In this document: one piece after another, positions 35,258-44,947 of the stretch
Layout of the letters: each line of letters begins with the position of its first letter
Position numbering within the stretch: the stretch's first letter is position 1
NCBI RefSeq assembly: GCF_015143595.1
Contig: NZ_WYEU01000004.1
Span: forward strand, 62,001 to 126,000
Length of the DNA stretch: 64,000 bases
DNA from: Sneathiella sp. P13V-1
GTDB lineage: Bacteria > Pseudomonadota > Alphaproteobacteria > Sneathiellales > Sneathiellaceae
Direction: 5' to 3'
The notes under the pieces: model-generated
Seen by the model: the letters and a program-made list of their open reading frames with translations, nothing else
Told to the model about the DNA's origin: nothing
Database searches by the model: none
Translations under genes and position numbers: made by a program

Positions 35258-36100
35258 TTAGTAGTAGGCTGGATCATCTGCAATCGTAAGACGATGGAGT
35301 TTCCGCTCATAGCCTTCGTATCCACCGCTTGCCCGGTGAAGCACTGATCGGTTGTCCCAAAGAACTAACGTGCCTTCCTCCCATTTGTGACGATAGACAA
35401 ATTGATCCTGGTTTTGCCATTGATGAAGCTCTCTTAACAGCTCAGCGCTCTCTTTCGCACCCATTCCTTCAATACCCACAAGGTAACTACCGCCAAACAG
35501 GCCAATTCTGCCTGTTTCAGGGTGATTTCTGACAACCTGATGGGTTTGTTTTTTATTGGCCTCTTCAGATAAAATGATGTTCATCGCGCCGTCAAATTTG
35601 TCTTCGGCGTAAGCGCCATCGGGTGCGTAAGCGGTGCCAGCTGAATAGATGCCGGATAGATTTTCGAATTTTGCCTTCATATCCGCTGGCATTTCGTCAT
35701 ATGCCAGATGTTGGTTAGAGAAATATGTATCGCCGCCTTCAGGTGGGATTGTAATTCCATAGAGGCAGGTGCCTGCAGGCGGAGTGGGCATGAATGTCCA
35801 GTCTGAATGCCAGTTGTCTGCAAAAATACGGCCTGTCTCGTCTGCAAGACGATGGATTGCCGCGATTTTGTTGTGCCCTTCAATTGGGCCGATATAAGGA
35901 TCTTCTCCGATCGGGCCAATGCTTTCAGCAAAAGCTACAAGCTGTTCATTTTCCAGCTTTTGTTTTGGAAAGACCAACACATGGTGATCCATCCAGGCCT
36001 TTCTGACCTTTTTGCGTGTGTTGTCATCCATCGGCTTGGACAAGTCGATATCTTCAATTATTGCGCCGCATGGGGCGTCGATTTTTGTGACTGATACCAT
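35258..36100 (-). CDS. TauD/TfdA-family 2-oxoglutarate dioxygenase
   Basis: The product has 280 residues when started at ATG 36100 (MVSVTKIDAP); the 48-residue extension is Cys-rich and unlike the family. The Fe(II) ligands are H98 and D100 in DNWHSDWTF and a distal histidine in DNRSVLHRASGGY, and the closing arginine for 2-oxoglutarate is in ERKLHRLTIADD. The family hydroxylates and often desulfonates or cleaves small acids such as taurine or aryloxyacetates; this substrate is unknown. It is divergent from a TetR gene, with a perfect palindrome in the gap. Confidence 0.87.
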   Translation of the reverse strand: MVSVTKIDAPCGAIIEDIDLSKPMDDNTRKKVRKAWMDHHVLVFPKQKLENEQLVAFAESIGPIGEDPYIGPIEGHNKIAAIHRLADETGRIFADNWHSDWTFMPTPPAGTCLYGITIPPEGGDTYFSNQHLAYDEMPADMKAKFENLSGIYSAGTAYAPDGAYAEDKFDGAMNIILSEEANKKQTHQVVRNHPETGRIGLFGGSYLVGIEGMGAKESAELLRELHQWQNQDQFVYRHKWEEGTLVLWDNRSVLHRASGGYEGYERKLHRLTIADDPAYY

Positions 36101-36144
36101 TGTTTTCTCGTTCTTGTTATTATGAAGTACTGGTAGCACGCAAA

Positions 36145-36164
36145 TAGTTGTTGAACAACAACTA
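36145..36164. promoter_or_regulatory. Palindromic operator between dioxygenase and TetR genes
   Basis: TAGTTGTTG-AA-CAACAACTA is a perfect inverted repeat with 9-bp arms in the 115-bp divergent gap. It is the obvious candidate binding site of the adjacent TetR protein. Confidence 0.7.
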
Positions 36165-36215
36165 AATTTATGTGGTATGTATGTGATTGAGTTCATTGAG
36201 AAATAGAGAACGCTC

Positions 36216-36857
36216 ATGCCAGTAAAAACAACACCAAGGCGCAATTCAGAACGCCGCGAGGAATCCAGTCAACGCATTATCGAAGCAGCAATAACTTTGT
36301 TTGCAGAAAAAGGATATCAGCGTACAACCCTCATCCAAATTGGGGAACGTGCGGGATGCACCGGAACTTTGGTGAGTAATCGCTTTGGAAATAAAGAACG
36401 CGTATTACGGGCAGTGCTGGCCACTATATTGAACCGTTTTCAGGGTCAAACTCTGAGCGAAAGAGGGGCGAATGAAGATCTCAGCGCGACCGAGCAACTC
36501 AGCAGATTTGTCGCTTTGTATCTGAAAGATGTTGTGGAACAGCAAACCAGGATTAGAGCACTCTATGTTCTTATGGGGGAATCTCTTGGTGGTCTGCCAC
36601 AAATTGCCGAAGAAATACAACGTGTAGACGAACTGTTTCGTGCTGAAGTAGAAGCCTATTTACAGATTGGTGTTGACGCGGGCGAGTTTGAAATTCCCAA
36701 GGGGCAACAACTGATTACTTCGACACTAATAGTTGGTTTGCTGCGCGGTGTTGCAACGCAAGTGCTAAATGCCCCCAATTTGTTGTCGTTGGATGAATTG
36801 GTTGAAAATACTCAAGTCGCCGTTAAGAGGATGATTGGGGCGGGTTCTTCAAAATAA
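36216..36857 (+). CDS. TetR-family regulator
   Basis: This 213-residue protein has an N-terminal helix-turn-helix (IIEAAITLFAEKGYQRTTLIQIGERAGCTGTLVSNRFGNKE, residues 20-61) in which the usual tyrosine/tyr-phe of the recognition helix is replaced by SNRFG. The C-terminal helical domain senses an unknown ligand. Its divergent position and the palindrome at 36145-36164 suggest that it represses the dioxygenase gene and itself. Confidence 0.85.
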   Translation: MPVKTTPRRNSERREESSQRIIEAAITLFAEKGYQRTTLIQIGERAGCTGTLVSNRFGNKERVLRAVLATILNRFQGQTLSERGANEDLSATEQLSRFVALYLKDVVEQQTRIRALYVLMGESLGGLPQIAEEIQRVDELFRAEVEAYLQIGVDAGEFEIPKGQQLITSTLIVGLLRGVATQVLNAPNLLSLDELVENTQVAVKRMIGAGSSK

Positions 36858-36938
36858 TTGAAAAATTTATATCAAAATCGGTTCAATCAGATGCGCTTAT
36901 TGGTTAGTATCAAAAGCTAGGTTTCTTTGGGGGGTATT

Positions 36939-39689
36939 TTGAAAAGAAAACTGCTTGCCACTGCTGCAATGACATTGGTTCTTTCCAGCGGACCTACGCC
37001 TTCGTTTGCTGACGTCTTGATCTACAATCCCGGCGTGACGGACATAGATGGTTTAGGACCATACACAAATAACGGCAATATTGATGCGATTGTTGTTGAT
37101 GGAGACCATGGAACTATTACAAACACGGGAACCATTAACGACGGCAATGCTGCGGGTGGTTCTACGGATACGGTAAATATTCTCACTGGAATTACGCTTG
37201 ATACTCTGGACAACAGCGGGACTATCAGTAACGTGGATGGTGGTTTGAACCCACTTCAAGTCTCCGGAACGATCACAAACTTAAACAATTCTGGAACGAT
37301 CCAATCTGTTGGTGGGGCTGGTTCAACCTTGTTGGTTTCGGGCCAAATTACAGTGTTTAATAACACCGGTGGTATAATTGAATCCACCGGTTCGTCTAGG
37401 GCGATATGGCTAACGTCTGATCAAACTTCCGGATGGACATTAAATGGCATCGTTCGTAACACAGATGGCGCTAATTCGTCAGCTTCTGATGCGATACGAA
37501 TAGCAACTTCACAGTCTCAACAATTCTCAAATTCTGGCACGATTAGCGGTACAAATGATGGTATTGAATTGACCGGTGACGCGAACTTTAGCATTGCAAA
37601 TACTGGGTCAATTGATGGTGTCAATCAGTACGGTATACATGTTGATGGAAATAGTGATTTAACCCTAATAAATAGCGGTACCTTATCTGGTAGCGTCGCC
37701 TCAGTGACTGTTGTTGACCCTGCAGGTGTTGGGAGAGTGGATATCACGAATAATACCGGCGGCTTGATCTCTGGTAAAATCAGAGTGGTATCTGATGCAG
37801 CTCATAATATTGACCTGGCTGGGGGTACTGTAAATGGCGATATAGAGTTAAGCGGTCTGACTGGAAACAGCTTTTCAATGGGCGATGGTGCAGTCTTAAA
37901 TGGTGATGCAGATTTAGGTTTTGGGGCCGCACATACCGTTACTCTATCTGGCGGCACTATAAATGGTGAACTTGATGTAGGAAGTACTGCAGGAACGGTT
38001 ATTACGGTTGCACCGGTTGCGGGGAAAAGCATTAGTCTGTTGAATGCGGGAACTGTTGCTTTTCGTGGTGAAGCTTCAACCTTCAATATGACAGGAGCGG
38101 GCACTTTCATTGTGAATGGTAACTTCGTTGATAGTCTTGGAGCGGATAATGATCTCCTGCTTGATATCAATAATGGACGAATTGAGTTCGCTGGGGATTC
38201 CACCATTGAAGGCGGGATAGATCTGGATGGCGCTTCTTTGGACCTGAACTCTGTTGAAGTTACCGTCAGTGCCTCAACTGATATTGCGGCCGATACCGTA
38301 TTGGAATTTGATCTGGATGGTTCTAATCCTGCTCAATTGAATAATGGCGCTGATGATGTCACGATCACTTTTCATGATAATGGTACCGTTCAGATTAACA
38401 GTGTCGCCAATGTAACGGTGGGTGATCAGTATACTTTGATAGATGCTACGGGTGCAGGTGGAGGAAGTAACCTGACAGTTGATCCTACAGCAATCAATCT
38501 TGTAGAAAGCTCAGGGCAATACGATTTTACCCTTGAAAAAGTTGGGGACACCCTTGTTCTAAATGTCATTGCCAGTACATTAGGGTTGTCTCCTAATGCG
38601 CTGAAAGTGCAGCAAGTTTCATCTGTCGCATTCGCAGGTGATGCGCCTTTACTTGCCGCCTTGAACGCGTTGCCTGACGCAGAATCCAGAAACGAGGCGT
38701 TTCAACGTTTGGATAATCACACCAAGACCGCCCTGGTGTTGAGCGCACTTAGATCGCAACAGTTCCAAAGGACGGTTGTAGGCCAACGGATCTTCAACAG
38801 ATCTACCTCAAATGTCGGTGTTGCTGCGGGTGATGACATGTCTGCGGCCCAAAAGAATATATGGCTTCAAGGGCTGTATTTCCATGGAGAGCAAGACGAC
38901 AAGGATGGTTTCGACGGGTACGAGGCGCGCTCTGTAGGATTTGCTGTTGGGGCAGACAAACAGTTTTCTCTGGAAGGATATGATCAGCTTTTGGTTGGGG
39001 TGTCCTTTGGGTATGATCACGTGAAGTCTGAAGTGAATAATCAGGATTCCGACACTGTATCCGACAACTATCATCTTGCTTTGTATTCCTCTCTCGAAGA
39101 TGGTGCGAATACATTCTTTGGACAAGTTGCACTTGGATACAGCCAGTTCGACTCATCCCGTGGTGTCGTAGTGGGGGGGATTGATCGCACTGCGAAAGGT
39201 GATTTTGATGGTTACCAGTTCGGGCTAAACATGGGAACCAGCCGCAAAATCGGTTTTGGCGGGATTGATTTTGAGCCTACAATTTCTGCGAATTATGACC
39301 TTCTCTACACAGAAGATTACGTCGAAACCGGTGCCGGTGCTGCCAACCTGGATGTGGATGCGGAAGTGTTCCAGCAATTAGCGTTGGGTACATCAATTGC
39401 TATAAGTAAGACCTTTCATGGAGAGGGTTTAGCTATTACACCGCGCCTCCTCGCAGGATATTCCTACGGCATATTGGTTGAAGAGATTGAAACCACCCAG
39501 AAATTTACAGGTGGTGGTAGTAGTTTCACGACAAATAACATCAAACCTGAGCGCCATAGTGGATATATTGGAGCAGACCTTACCCTCTTTAATCAGGATA
39601 GATTAGAGCTGAACATGGCGTACAAGTATAGCCTTCGCGAGGGTTTTGAGGGCCATAACGCAGACTTAAAACTGACCTATAGTTTCTAG
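36939..39689 (+). CDS. Type V autotransporter with beta-helical passenger
   Basis: The product has 916 residues from TTG 36939, which follows a GGGGGG run and starts a clean signal peptide (MKRKLLATAAMTLVLSSGPT, cleavage near SFA-D). The passenger, to about residue 640, is a parallel beta-helix type sequence with many NSGTI, NTGTI and NNTGGII turns. The last 270 residues form an outer-membrane beta-barrel ending in aromatic Phe (LKLTYSF), as required by the Bam complex. No protease or lipase motif is visible, so an adhesin or biofilm role is more likely than an enzyme. The stop codon shares bases with that of oxyR on the other strand. Confidence 0.85.
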   Translation: MKRKLLATAAMTLVLSSGPTPSFADVLIYNPGVTDIDGLGPYTNNGNIDAIVVDGDHGTITNTGTINDGNAAGGSTDTVNILTGITLDTLDNSGTISNVDGGLNPLQVSGTITNLNNSGTIQSVGGAGSTLLVSGQITVFNNTGGIIESTGSSRAIWLTSDQTSGWTLNGIVRNTDGANSSASDAIRIATSQSQQFSNSGTISGTNDGIELTGDANFSIANTGSIDGVNQYGIHVDGNSDLTLINSGTLSGSVASVTVVDPAGVGRVDITNNTGGLISGKIRVVSDAAHNIDLAGGTVNGDIELSGLTGNSFSMGDGAVLNGDADLGFGAAHTVTLSGGTINGELDVGSTAGTVITVAPVAGKSISLLNAGTVAFRGEASTFNMTGAGTFIVNGNFVDSLGADNDLLLDINNGRIEFAGDSTIEGGIDLDGASLDLNSVEVTVSASTDIAADTVLEFDLDGSNPAQLNNGADDVTITFHDNGTVQINSVANVTVGDQYTLIDATGAGGGSNLTVDPTAINLVESSGQYDFTLEKVGDTLVLNVIASTLGLSPNALKVQQVSSVAFAGDAPLLAALNALPDAESRNEAFQRLDNHTKTALVLSALRSQQFQRTVVGQRIFNRSTSNVGVAAGDDMSAAQKNIWLQGLYFHGEQDDKDGFDGYEARSVGFAVGADKQFSLEGYDQLLVGVSFGYDHVKSEVNNQDSDTVSDNYHLALYSSLEDGANTFFGQVALGYSQFDSSRGVVVGGIDRTAKGDFDGYQFGLNMGTSRKIGFGGIDFEPTISANYDLLYTEDYVETGAGAANLDVDAEVFQQLALGTSIAISKTFHGEGLAITPRLLAGYSYGILVEEIETTQKFTGGGSSFTTNNIKPERHSGYIGADLTLFNQDRLELNMAYKYSLREGFEGHNADLKLTYSF

Positions 39690-40594
39690 TTTGGCGCGCA
39701 GTAGTGCATTAATTGACCTTTGAATAGCTTGATGAGCAGTTCGATGTTGGGAACCCCGGCGTAATTGAGCCGGGTGATGAATGCCAATTTGCGATGTGGT
39801 CCAGGCTCGTTGAGGTGAACTGCGGTCAGCTCGTTACTGTGGGAGACAAGCTGATCCAATGCCATTTGCGGGACCATGGTTGTCCCCATCTGACTTGCGA
39901 CCATTTGGATCAGTGTATAGAGGCTGGCTCCTTCCAATGAATGATCTGTTTGCGTCGCCTGTAATTTACACGCCGCCAAAACATGGTCTTTCAGGCAATG
40001 GCCATCTTTTAAGAGAAGCAAATGTCCTTCATCCAGTTCAGCGCTGGAAATCTCTTTTCTATTGGCAATGTCACTTGATTTATTGGTGACGAGGTAAAAG
40101 TCTTCTTGCCAGAACTCCAAAGCCAATAGTCCATCCACAGCATAGGGTAGGGCGAGGATAGCTGTGTCTAGCTCACCTTTTCTGACCTTCTCAACCAAAA
40201 CCTCAGACTGTTCTTCTACAATGCGCAGTTTCAAGTCAGGATATTGCTTTCTGACTTCTGGCAATGTTTTGGGAAGTAGGTAAGGCCCGATGGTAGGAAT
40301 AACCCCAATGGATAGAGGGTAGCTCAGCGGAGCCTGCTGCCCTTGCGAGATCATATAGAGATCATCAATATCTAATTTTATGTCTCTGGCTTTGCTCAGA
40401 ATCTGCTCTCCGATCGGTGAGATGAGAACCTTTTTGTTGTCGCGTTCAAAAATCTGGACGCCAAGCTGATTTTCAAGTTCTGATACAGCCGTGCTGAGGG
40501 CTGATTGAGAAACGCCACATTGGGCCGCCGCCTTTTTGAAATGTCGGGTTTCTGCGACTGCGAGAGCGTAGGTGAGCTGCTTCAAAGAGATCAT
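39686..40594 (-). CDS. oxyR: Peroxide sensor and transcriptional activator OxyR
   Basis: This 302-residue LysR-type protein has the redox pair C200 and C209 in KDGHCLKDHVLAACK, matching C199/C208 of E. coli OxyR, and an N-terminal helix-turn-helix (SQSALSTAVSELENQLG). Oxidation to a disulfide by hydrogen peroxide switches on its targets. It is divergent from ahpC-ahpF, a classic OxyR target, which supports the assignment. The stop overlaps that of the autotransporter gene in the palindrome CTAG. Confidence 0.92.
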   Translation of the reverse strand: MISLKQLTYALAVAETRHFKKAAAQCGVSQSALSTAVSELENQLGVQIFERDNKKVLISPIGEQILSKARDIKLDIDDLYMISQGQQAPLSYPLSIGVIPTIGPYLLPKTLPEVRKQYPDLKLRIVEEQSEVLVEKVRKGELDTAILALPYAVDGLLALEFWQEDFYLVTNKSSDIANRKEISSAELDEGHLLLLKDGHCLKDHVLAACKLQATQTDHSLEGASLYTLIQMVASQMGTTMVPQMALDQLVSHSNELTAVHLNEPGPHRKLAFITRLNYAGVPNIELLIKLFKGQLMHYCAPN

Positions 40595-40726
40595 TTCTCA
40601 TGTTCCAAAAAATAGATCGATATCTTCAATATTATTCATTTTACTTTATCGCTGCAATGGTTACTTTCCCAATCAGCGTCGCTTGAGGGGCGCGGTCAAT
40701 TGACAGATTTTAAAGGAAATAAACCA
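40595..40726. promoter_or_regulatory. Divergent oxyR-ahpC control region
   Basis: The 132-bp gap must carry both promoters. ATAGATCGATATC near 40618-40630 is a partial match to the ATAG...CTAT half site of OxyR. The match is incomplete and I cannot place the full four-part operator. Confidence 0.4.
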
Positions 40727-41290
40727 ATGGTAATGATTAATAAGTCCATTCCTGAATTCACTACAGAAGCGTTCCACAACGGTGAGTTCAAAACAGTTTC
40801 TTCTGAAGATGTAAAAGGCAAATGGTCCATCTTCCTGTTCTACCCAGCAGACTTTACATTTGTTTGCCCAACAGAACTTGAAGACATGGCAAACCATTAC
40901 GAAGAACTGCAAGGTCTGGGCGTTGAAGTTTATGCTGTTTCTACAGACAGCCACTTCGTTCACAAAGCATGGCACGATGCAAGTGACGCCATTGGTAAAA
41001 TCAACTACCCAATGCTGGGTGACACAACTGGCGCCATCACACGTGGTTTCGACGTGATGATCGAAGAAGCTGGTCAGGCGCTGCGCGGTACATTCCTCGC
41101 AAACCCAGAAGGCATCATCAAAGTTGCTGAAATCCACGATCTGGGTATCGGCCGTTCTGCAAAAGACATGGTTCGTAAAGTTAAAGCTGCTCAGTACGTA
41201 GCTGCCAACGACGGCGAAGTTTGCCCGGCAGCTTGGGAAGAAGGTCAGGCAACACTGACACCAAGCCTGGACCTCGTCGGCAAAATCTAA
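40727..41290 (+). CDS. ahpC: Alkyl hydroperoxide reductase peroxidase subunit
   Basis: This 187-residue typical 2-Cys peroxiredoxin has peroxidatic C47 in [16 protein letters not shown] and resolving C166 in GEVCPAAW, exactly at the positions known for AhpC. ATG 40727 lies nine bases after AGGA; a longer frame from 40700 is not needed. It reduces peroxides in the cytoplasm and is recycled by AhpF, encoded downstream. Control by OxyR is expected. Confidence 0.96.
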   Translation: MVMINKSIPEFTTEAFHNGEFKTVSSEDVKGKWSIFLFYPADFTFVCPTELEDMANHYEELQGLGVEVYAVSTDSHFVHKAWHDASDAIGKINYPMLGDTTGAITRGFDVMIEEAGQALRGTFLANPEGIIKVAEIHDLGIGRSAKDMVRKVKAAQYVAANDGEVCPAAWEEGQATLTPSLDLVGKI

Positions 41291-41366
41291 GGCATTGCCT
41301 TAAACAGTTCGGTGGGTGGCGCATCGCCGCCCACCATCCCCAATATTGAAGAGTAGGGTACCTATT

Positions 41367-42926
41367 ATGCTTACAAATGACATTCTGACTGCACTAAAAG
41401 GCTACACAGCCAATATGGCAAATGACATTAAGCTGGTTGTTCAAACTGGTGATCATGCCAAGCGCCCTGAACTTCTGAAATTTCTAAACGATTTCGCCTC
41501 TGTTTCTGACAGATTGTCCGTTGAAGAGCGCGATACAAACGGTGTTCTACGTAGTCCTGTCAGCTTTATGCTGGAAGTGGATGGTGAGCCAAACGGGATT
41601 ATCTTCTCAGGCATCCCGGGTGGACATGAATTTAATTCAATGGTGTTGGCCGTTCTTCACTCTTCCGGTACAGAACTGAAGTTGGATGACAGCTTGCAGA
41701 ACATTATTCGGAATGTATCTGAAGAACTGAAGTTTGAGGTTTTTGTCTCACTTAGTTGTCACAACTGCCCGGATGTTGTTCAGGCGCTGAACCAGTTCGC
41801 GACCCTGAACGATAACATTTCAACCGAAACCATTGATGGTGGTGTTTACCCTGAGCTGATCGAAGAGCGGAGCATTCAAGGTGTGCCGTCTGTTTACCTA
41901 AACGGTGAACTGTTTGCCAACGGCAAGATTGATACAGCGCAGTTACTGGATAAATTGATTGAGCGTTATCCTTCCGTGACTGAAGTGAAGTCAGATGCCC
42001 CGGCGTTACCGCTTCAGGATGTGACCATTATTGGCGGTGGTCCAGCCGGTGTCTCCGCAGCGATTTACTCTGCGCGTAAAGGTTTGAAGGTCACCATGAT
42101 TGCTGACCGCGTGGGTGGACAGGTGAAAGATACCATGGGCATCGAAAACATGATTTCCGTACCGAAAACAACAGGCCCAGAGCTTGTCGGCGCGATGCAG
42201 GAACATATGAAAGATTATGATATCACCATGAAAGAGCACTTCCGTGTGGAAGAAATTGTTCAAGGTGACATCAAAACAGTGAAGCTATCCTCTGGCGAGG
42301 AAATTCAAACGAAAACGGTGATCATTGCAACAGGCGCCAAATGGCGTGAGCTTGGCATCCCGGGGGAGAAAGAAAATGTCGGTAATGGTGTCGCATATTG
42401 CCCGCATTGTGATGGCCCATTCTTTAAGGGCAAGGATGTTGCGGTTATCGGCGGTGGAAACTCCGGTGTCGAAGCAGCCCTTGACCTTGCAGGTATCGTC
42501 AAATCTGTAACACTGTTTGAATTCTTACCGGAGCTGAAAGCTGATAAGGTGTTGATCGATCAGGCTGAAAAGCGTGATAACATTACGATCCTGAAAAATG
42601 TCGCGACAGAGGAAATTCTGGCAGCGGACGGTAAAGTGAATGCGATCCAATATCAAGACCGTGAAAGCGAAGCGACACACACAAAAACGCTTGCAGGTGT
42701 CTTCGTCCAAATTGGACTGGTCCCCAATAGCGAGTTTTTAAAAGGTGTCGTGGATCTGACCCCGTGGGGCGAAGTTGAGATTAATGAGCGAAATGAAACG
42801 AGCGCTTCTGGTATTTACGCATGTGGTGATGTCACCACAGTGCCTTACAAGCAGATCGTTATTGCGATGAGTGAAGGCGCGAAAGCAGCTCTTACTGCCT
42901 TCGACTATATTCTGAAACAAGACTGA
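41367..42926 (+). CDS. ahpF: Alkyl hydroperoxide reductase flavoprotein subunit
   Basis: This 519-residue flavoprotein has an N-terminal double thioredoxin-like domain with the redox CxxC in LSCHNCPD (about 129-132). An FAD/NADH domain follows with [16 protein letters not shown], the active-site [10 protein letters not shown], the second GGGNSG, and [15 protein letters not shown]. It passes electrons from NADH to AhpC. ATG 41367 is preceded by AGGG and gives the usual N-terminus; the extension to 41316 overlaps the intergenic region. A strong terminator follows. Confidence 0.95.
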   Translation: MLTNDILTALKGYTANMANDIKLVVQTGDHAKRPELLKFLNDFASVSDRLSVEERDTNGVLRSPVSFMLEVDGEPNGIIFSGIPGGHEFNSMVLAVLHSSGTELKLDDSLQNIIRNVSEELKFEVFVSLSCHNCPDVVQALNQFATLNDNISTETIDGGVYPELIEERSIQGVPSVYLNGELFANGKIDTAQLLDKLIERYPSVTEVKSDAPALPLQDVTIIGGGPAGVSAAIYSARKGLKVTMIADRVGGQVKDTMGIENMISVPKTTGPELVGAMQEHMKDYDITMKEHFRVEEIVQGDIKTVKLSSGEEIQTKTVIIATGAKWRELGIPGEKENVGNGVAYCPHCDGPFFKGKDVAVIGGGNSGVEAALDLAGIVKSVTLFEFLPELKADKVLIDQAEKRDNITILKNVATEEILAADGKVNAIQYQDRESEATHTKTLAGVFVQIGLVPNSEFLKGVVDLTPWGEVEINERNETSASGIYACGDVTTVPYKQIVIAMSEGAKAALTAFDYILKQD

Positions 42927-42943
42927 TTTTTCGAAGTTTTATT

Positions 42944-42972
42944 AAAAGGGCGGTCTAAACCGCCCTTTTTTT
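42944..42972 (+). terminator. ahpCF terminator
   Basis: Arms AAAAGGGCGGT and ACCGCCCTTTT with a four-base loop run into a stretch of seven T. Confidence 0.92.
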
Positions 42973-43041
42973 GTCCGGATCACATGCCAGTTTTGAAATT
43001 GAACCCACCTGTAGTACACTCGCCTTTAAAGGAGAGATGAG

Positions 43042-43485
43042 ATGCGTTGGGAAGAGTTGGGGCAGGCGGAATGTTCTGTTGCCCAGACATTATCAGTGAT
43101 TGGTGATCGTTGGACTTTATTGATCCTGCGAGATTGCTTTTTAGGCATTCGCCGCTTTGATGATTTTCTGAATTCTCTTGATGTCTCCAGAACCATTCTT
43201 ACCAATCGACTGGCCAAGTTGGTTGAGGCCGGTGTTCTTGAAAAGCAACCTTATCAGGAACGGCCAACTCGATATGATTATCGCCTTACCAAGAAAGGGC
43301 AGGACCTCTATCCGGTTATTTTGACATTGGTTCAATGGGGGGACCAGTATCGGTCTGATGGAAAAACGCCACCAGTGCAAAGGGTGCACAAAAACTGCGG
43401 TCATACCTTAAATGCGCGTATTGTGTGTGGTGACTGCGGTGAAGACATTACCCCGCAACAGGTCGGTGTGAAAAGGGCGGTGTAA
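43042..43485 (+). CDS. HxlR-family transcriptional regulator
   Basis: This 147-residue winged-helix protein starts with ATG 43042 after AGGAGA. Residues 12-100 carry the HxlR core: CSVAQTLSVIGDRWTLLILRD, RFDDFLNSLDVSRTILTNRL and the wing around RPTRYDYRLTKKG. The C-terminus adds a four-cysteine segment (KNCGHTL and VCGDCGED), probably a zinc ribbon. The signal and targets are unknown; it converges on the isomerase-like gene below. Confidence 0.87.
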   Translation: MRWEELGQAECSVAQTLSVIGDRWTLLILRDCFLGIRRFDDFLNSLDVSRTILTNRLAKLVEAGVLEKQPYQERPTRYDYRLTKKGQDLYPVILTLVQWGDQYRSDGKTPPVQRVHKNCGHTLNARIVCGDCGEDITPQQVGVKRAV

Positions 43486-43493
43486 AACCGCCC
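43471..43493 (-). terminator. Terminator of the isomerase-like / SDR unit, inside the HxlR gene end
   Basis: On the minus strand GGGCGGT and ACCGCCC form a stem followed by TTTT. It lies partly inside the last codons of the HxlR gene. Confidence 0.65.
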
Positions 43494-43499
43494 AATTAT

Positions 43500-44111
43500 T
43501 TATGCTGCTTTCTGGCGATTGATTTCTTGTTCGACCCCATCCATACGGTCTTTGCCGAAATACATTTCATCACCGACAAAGACGGTAGGGCAGCCAAAGA
43601 CACCGCGATCAACTGCCGCTGAGGTGTTGGCCATGAGCTTATCTTTTACATCCTGATCCTGAATGCGTTTGGCAATGTGATCCGCATCCAATCCAGCATC
43701 GACCAGTGCCTTGTGGAATGTTTCTGCATCATCCATTTTAATAGATTGTTCCCACATAGCTTTCAATGTGGCTTCCACATAAGCGGGAAGAAACCCCTCC
43801 ATTTCCGCAACGATGGCGCCGCGTTGTGTCATAACGGTATTTACAGGGAAATGACTGTTCATTCTAAACTCAGTCATCTTGTAATCGCGAACAAAACGCA
43901 TCATCTCGATGCGCAGATAGTCGTTCTTATTTTTGACTTCCTGATAGCGAACAAATGGCGCCACATTGTGTGTTAGCTTAAAAATCCCACCCAGCAGAAC
44001 AGGTATGTAATTAAATTTTGCACCTGTTCGCTCCTCAATTCCTGGGATCAGCTTGTGGCTGAAATAGGTGTTGGGGCTGGCAACATCATAATAAAAATCA
44101 ACTTTGCTCAT
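43500..44111 (-). CDS. DsbA-like / 2-hydroxychromene-2-carboxylate isomerase-family protein
   Basis: This 203-residue protein starts at ATG 44111 (MSKVDFYYDVASPNTYF) with GGAG upstream; the 17-residue extension is rejected. The thioredoxin-fold N-terminus has VDFYYDVASPNTY, in which the DsbA CxxC is replaced by SPN as in kappa-class GSTs and HCCA isomerases, and the late cis-proline box is FGCPTVFVGDEMYFGKDRM. Such proteins use glutathione to isomerise or conjugate aromatic or aliphatic compounds. It follows the SDR gene with a gap of 32 bp, so they are probably co-transcribed. Confidence 0.83.
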   Translation of the reverse strand: MSKVDFYYDVASPNTYFSHKLIPGIEERTGAKFNYIPVLLGGIFKLTHNVAPFVRYQEVKNKNDYLRIEMMRFVRDYKMTEFRMNSHFPVNTVMTQRGAIVAEMEGFLPAYVEATLKAMWEQSIKMDDAETFHKALVDAGLDADHIAKRIQDQDVKDKLMANTSAAVDRGVFGCPTVFVGDEMYFGKDRMDGVEQEINRQKAA

Positions 44112-44143
44112 TTCGGTTCTCCCTATTTTTGTTTTTCTTTGTT

Positions 44144-44872
44144 CTACCATTTCTCCATCCAAGGGCGCAGATCAATTTCAAATGTCCAAGCGTCCCGAGG
44201 TTGTTGATGTAGGTTCCAGTAATTCTCTGCGATATGATTGGGATTTAGAATGCCATCCTGGTCTTTCAGCGCATAGCGTGCAGGGAAATTCGTCCGGATA
44301 AAGTCCGTATCAATGGCACCATCTACAATCACATGTCCAACATGGATCCCCATTGGCCCAAGTTCTCTTGCCATGGATTGGGCCATCGCCCGAAGTGCAT
44401 GTTTTGATCCTGCAAAAGCAGCGAAATTTGCCCCGCCACGCACACTGGCGGTGGCTCCCGTAAAGATCATGGTACCCTGACCGCGCTCCTTCATGCGAAG
44501 GGCAACTTCGCGCCCTGTCAGGAAGGCGGAAAAGCATCCCATTTCCCAGATTTTATAGAATTTGCGGGTTGTTTCTTCCAGGATACTGCTGGGAACATTT
44601 GCCCCAATATTGAAAACAAACACTTCAATCGGGCCAATATTATCTTCTATGTTGGCAACCAATTTCTGAACTTGATCTTCTTTTCTGGCATCTGTTCCAA
44701 AAGCAATTGCTTCACCGCCCTCATTTTCAATTTCCTCAACGAGAGGGGCGAGTTTGTCAGCATTGCGACGTACACAAGCTGTTACATATCCTTCCCGGGC
44801 AAACCTTTTTGCAATGGCACCGCCTGTTGCGTCACCGGCACCGATAACAAGGGCAACTTTTTTATCTGGCAT
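44144..44872 (-). CDS. Short-chain dehydrogenase/reductase lacking the catalytic tyrosine
   Basis: This 242-residue Rossmann-fold protein has the cofactor motif VIGAGDATGGAIA (TGxxxGxG variant), the NIGAN in place of NNAG, and the catalytic serine region FTGATASVRG. Where SDR enzymes carry YxxxK it reads FAGSK (NFAAFAGSKHAL), so the proton-donor tyrosine is phenylalanine. I recall relatives of this type in other alphaproteobacteria, so it is probably a family trait rather than decay. Activity may differ from classic oxidoreduction. It lies between a TetR gene and the isomerase-like gene on the same strand. Confidence 0.82.
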   Translation of the reverse strand: MPDKKVALVIGAGDATGGAIAKRFAREGYVTACVRRNADKLAPLVEEIENEGGEAIAFGTDARKEDQVQKLVANIEDNIGPIEVFVFNIGANVPSSILEETTRKFYKIWEMGCFSAFLTGREVALRMKERGQGTMIFTGATASVRGGANFAAFAGSKHALRAMAQSMARELGPMGIHVGHVIVDGAIDTDFIRTNFPARYALKDQDGILNPNHIAENYWNLHQQPRDAWTFEIDLRPWMEKW

Positions 44873-44947
44873 GTTTTTGCTCCTTTTATATAAGTTTAAA
44901 AAATAAACTCACTATTCGCAAGTAAGGATTTAATTGAAGCTGTAATC

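Noticed and set aside
37022-38206. Several minus-strand frames inside the autotransporter gene
   Set aside because: They are shadows produced by repetitive passenger coding sequence.
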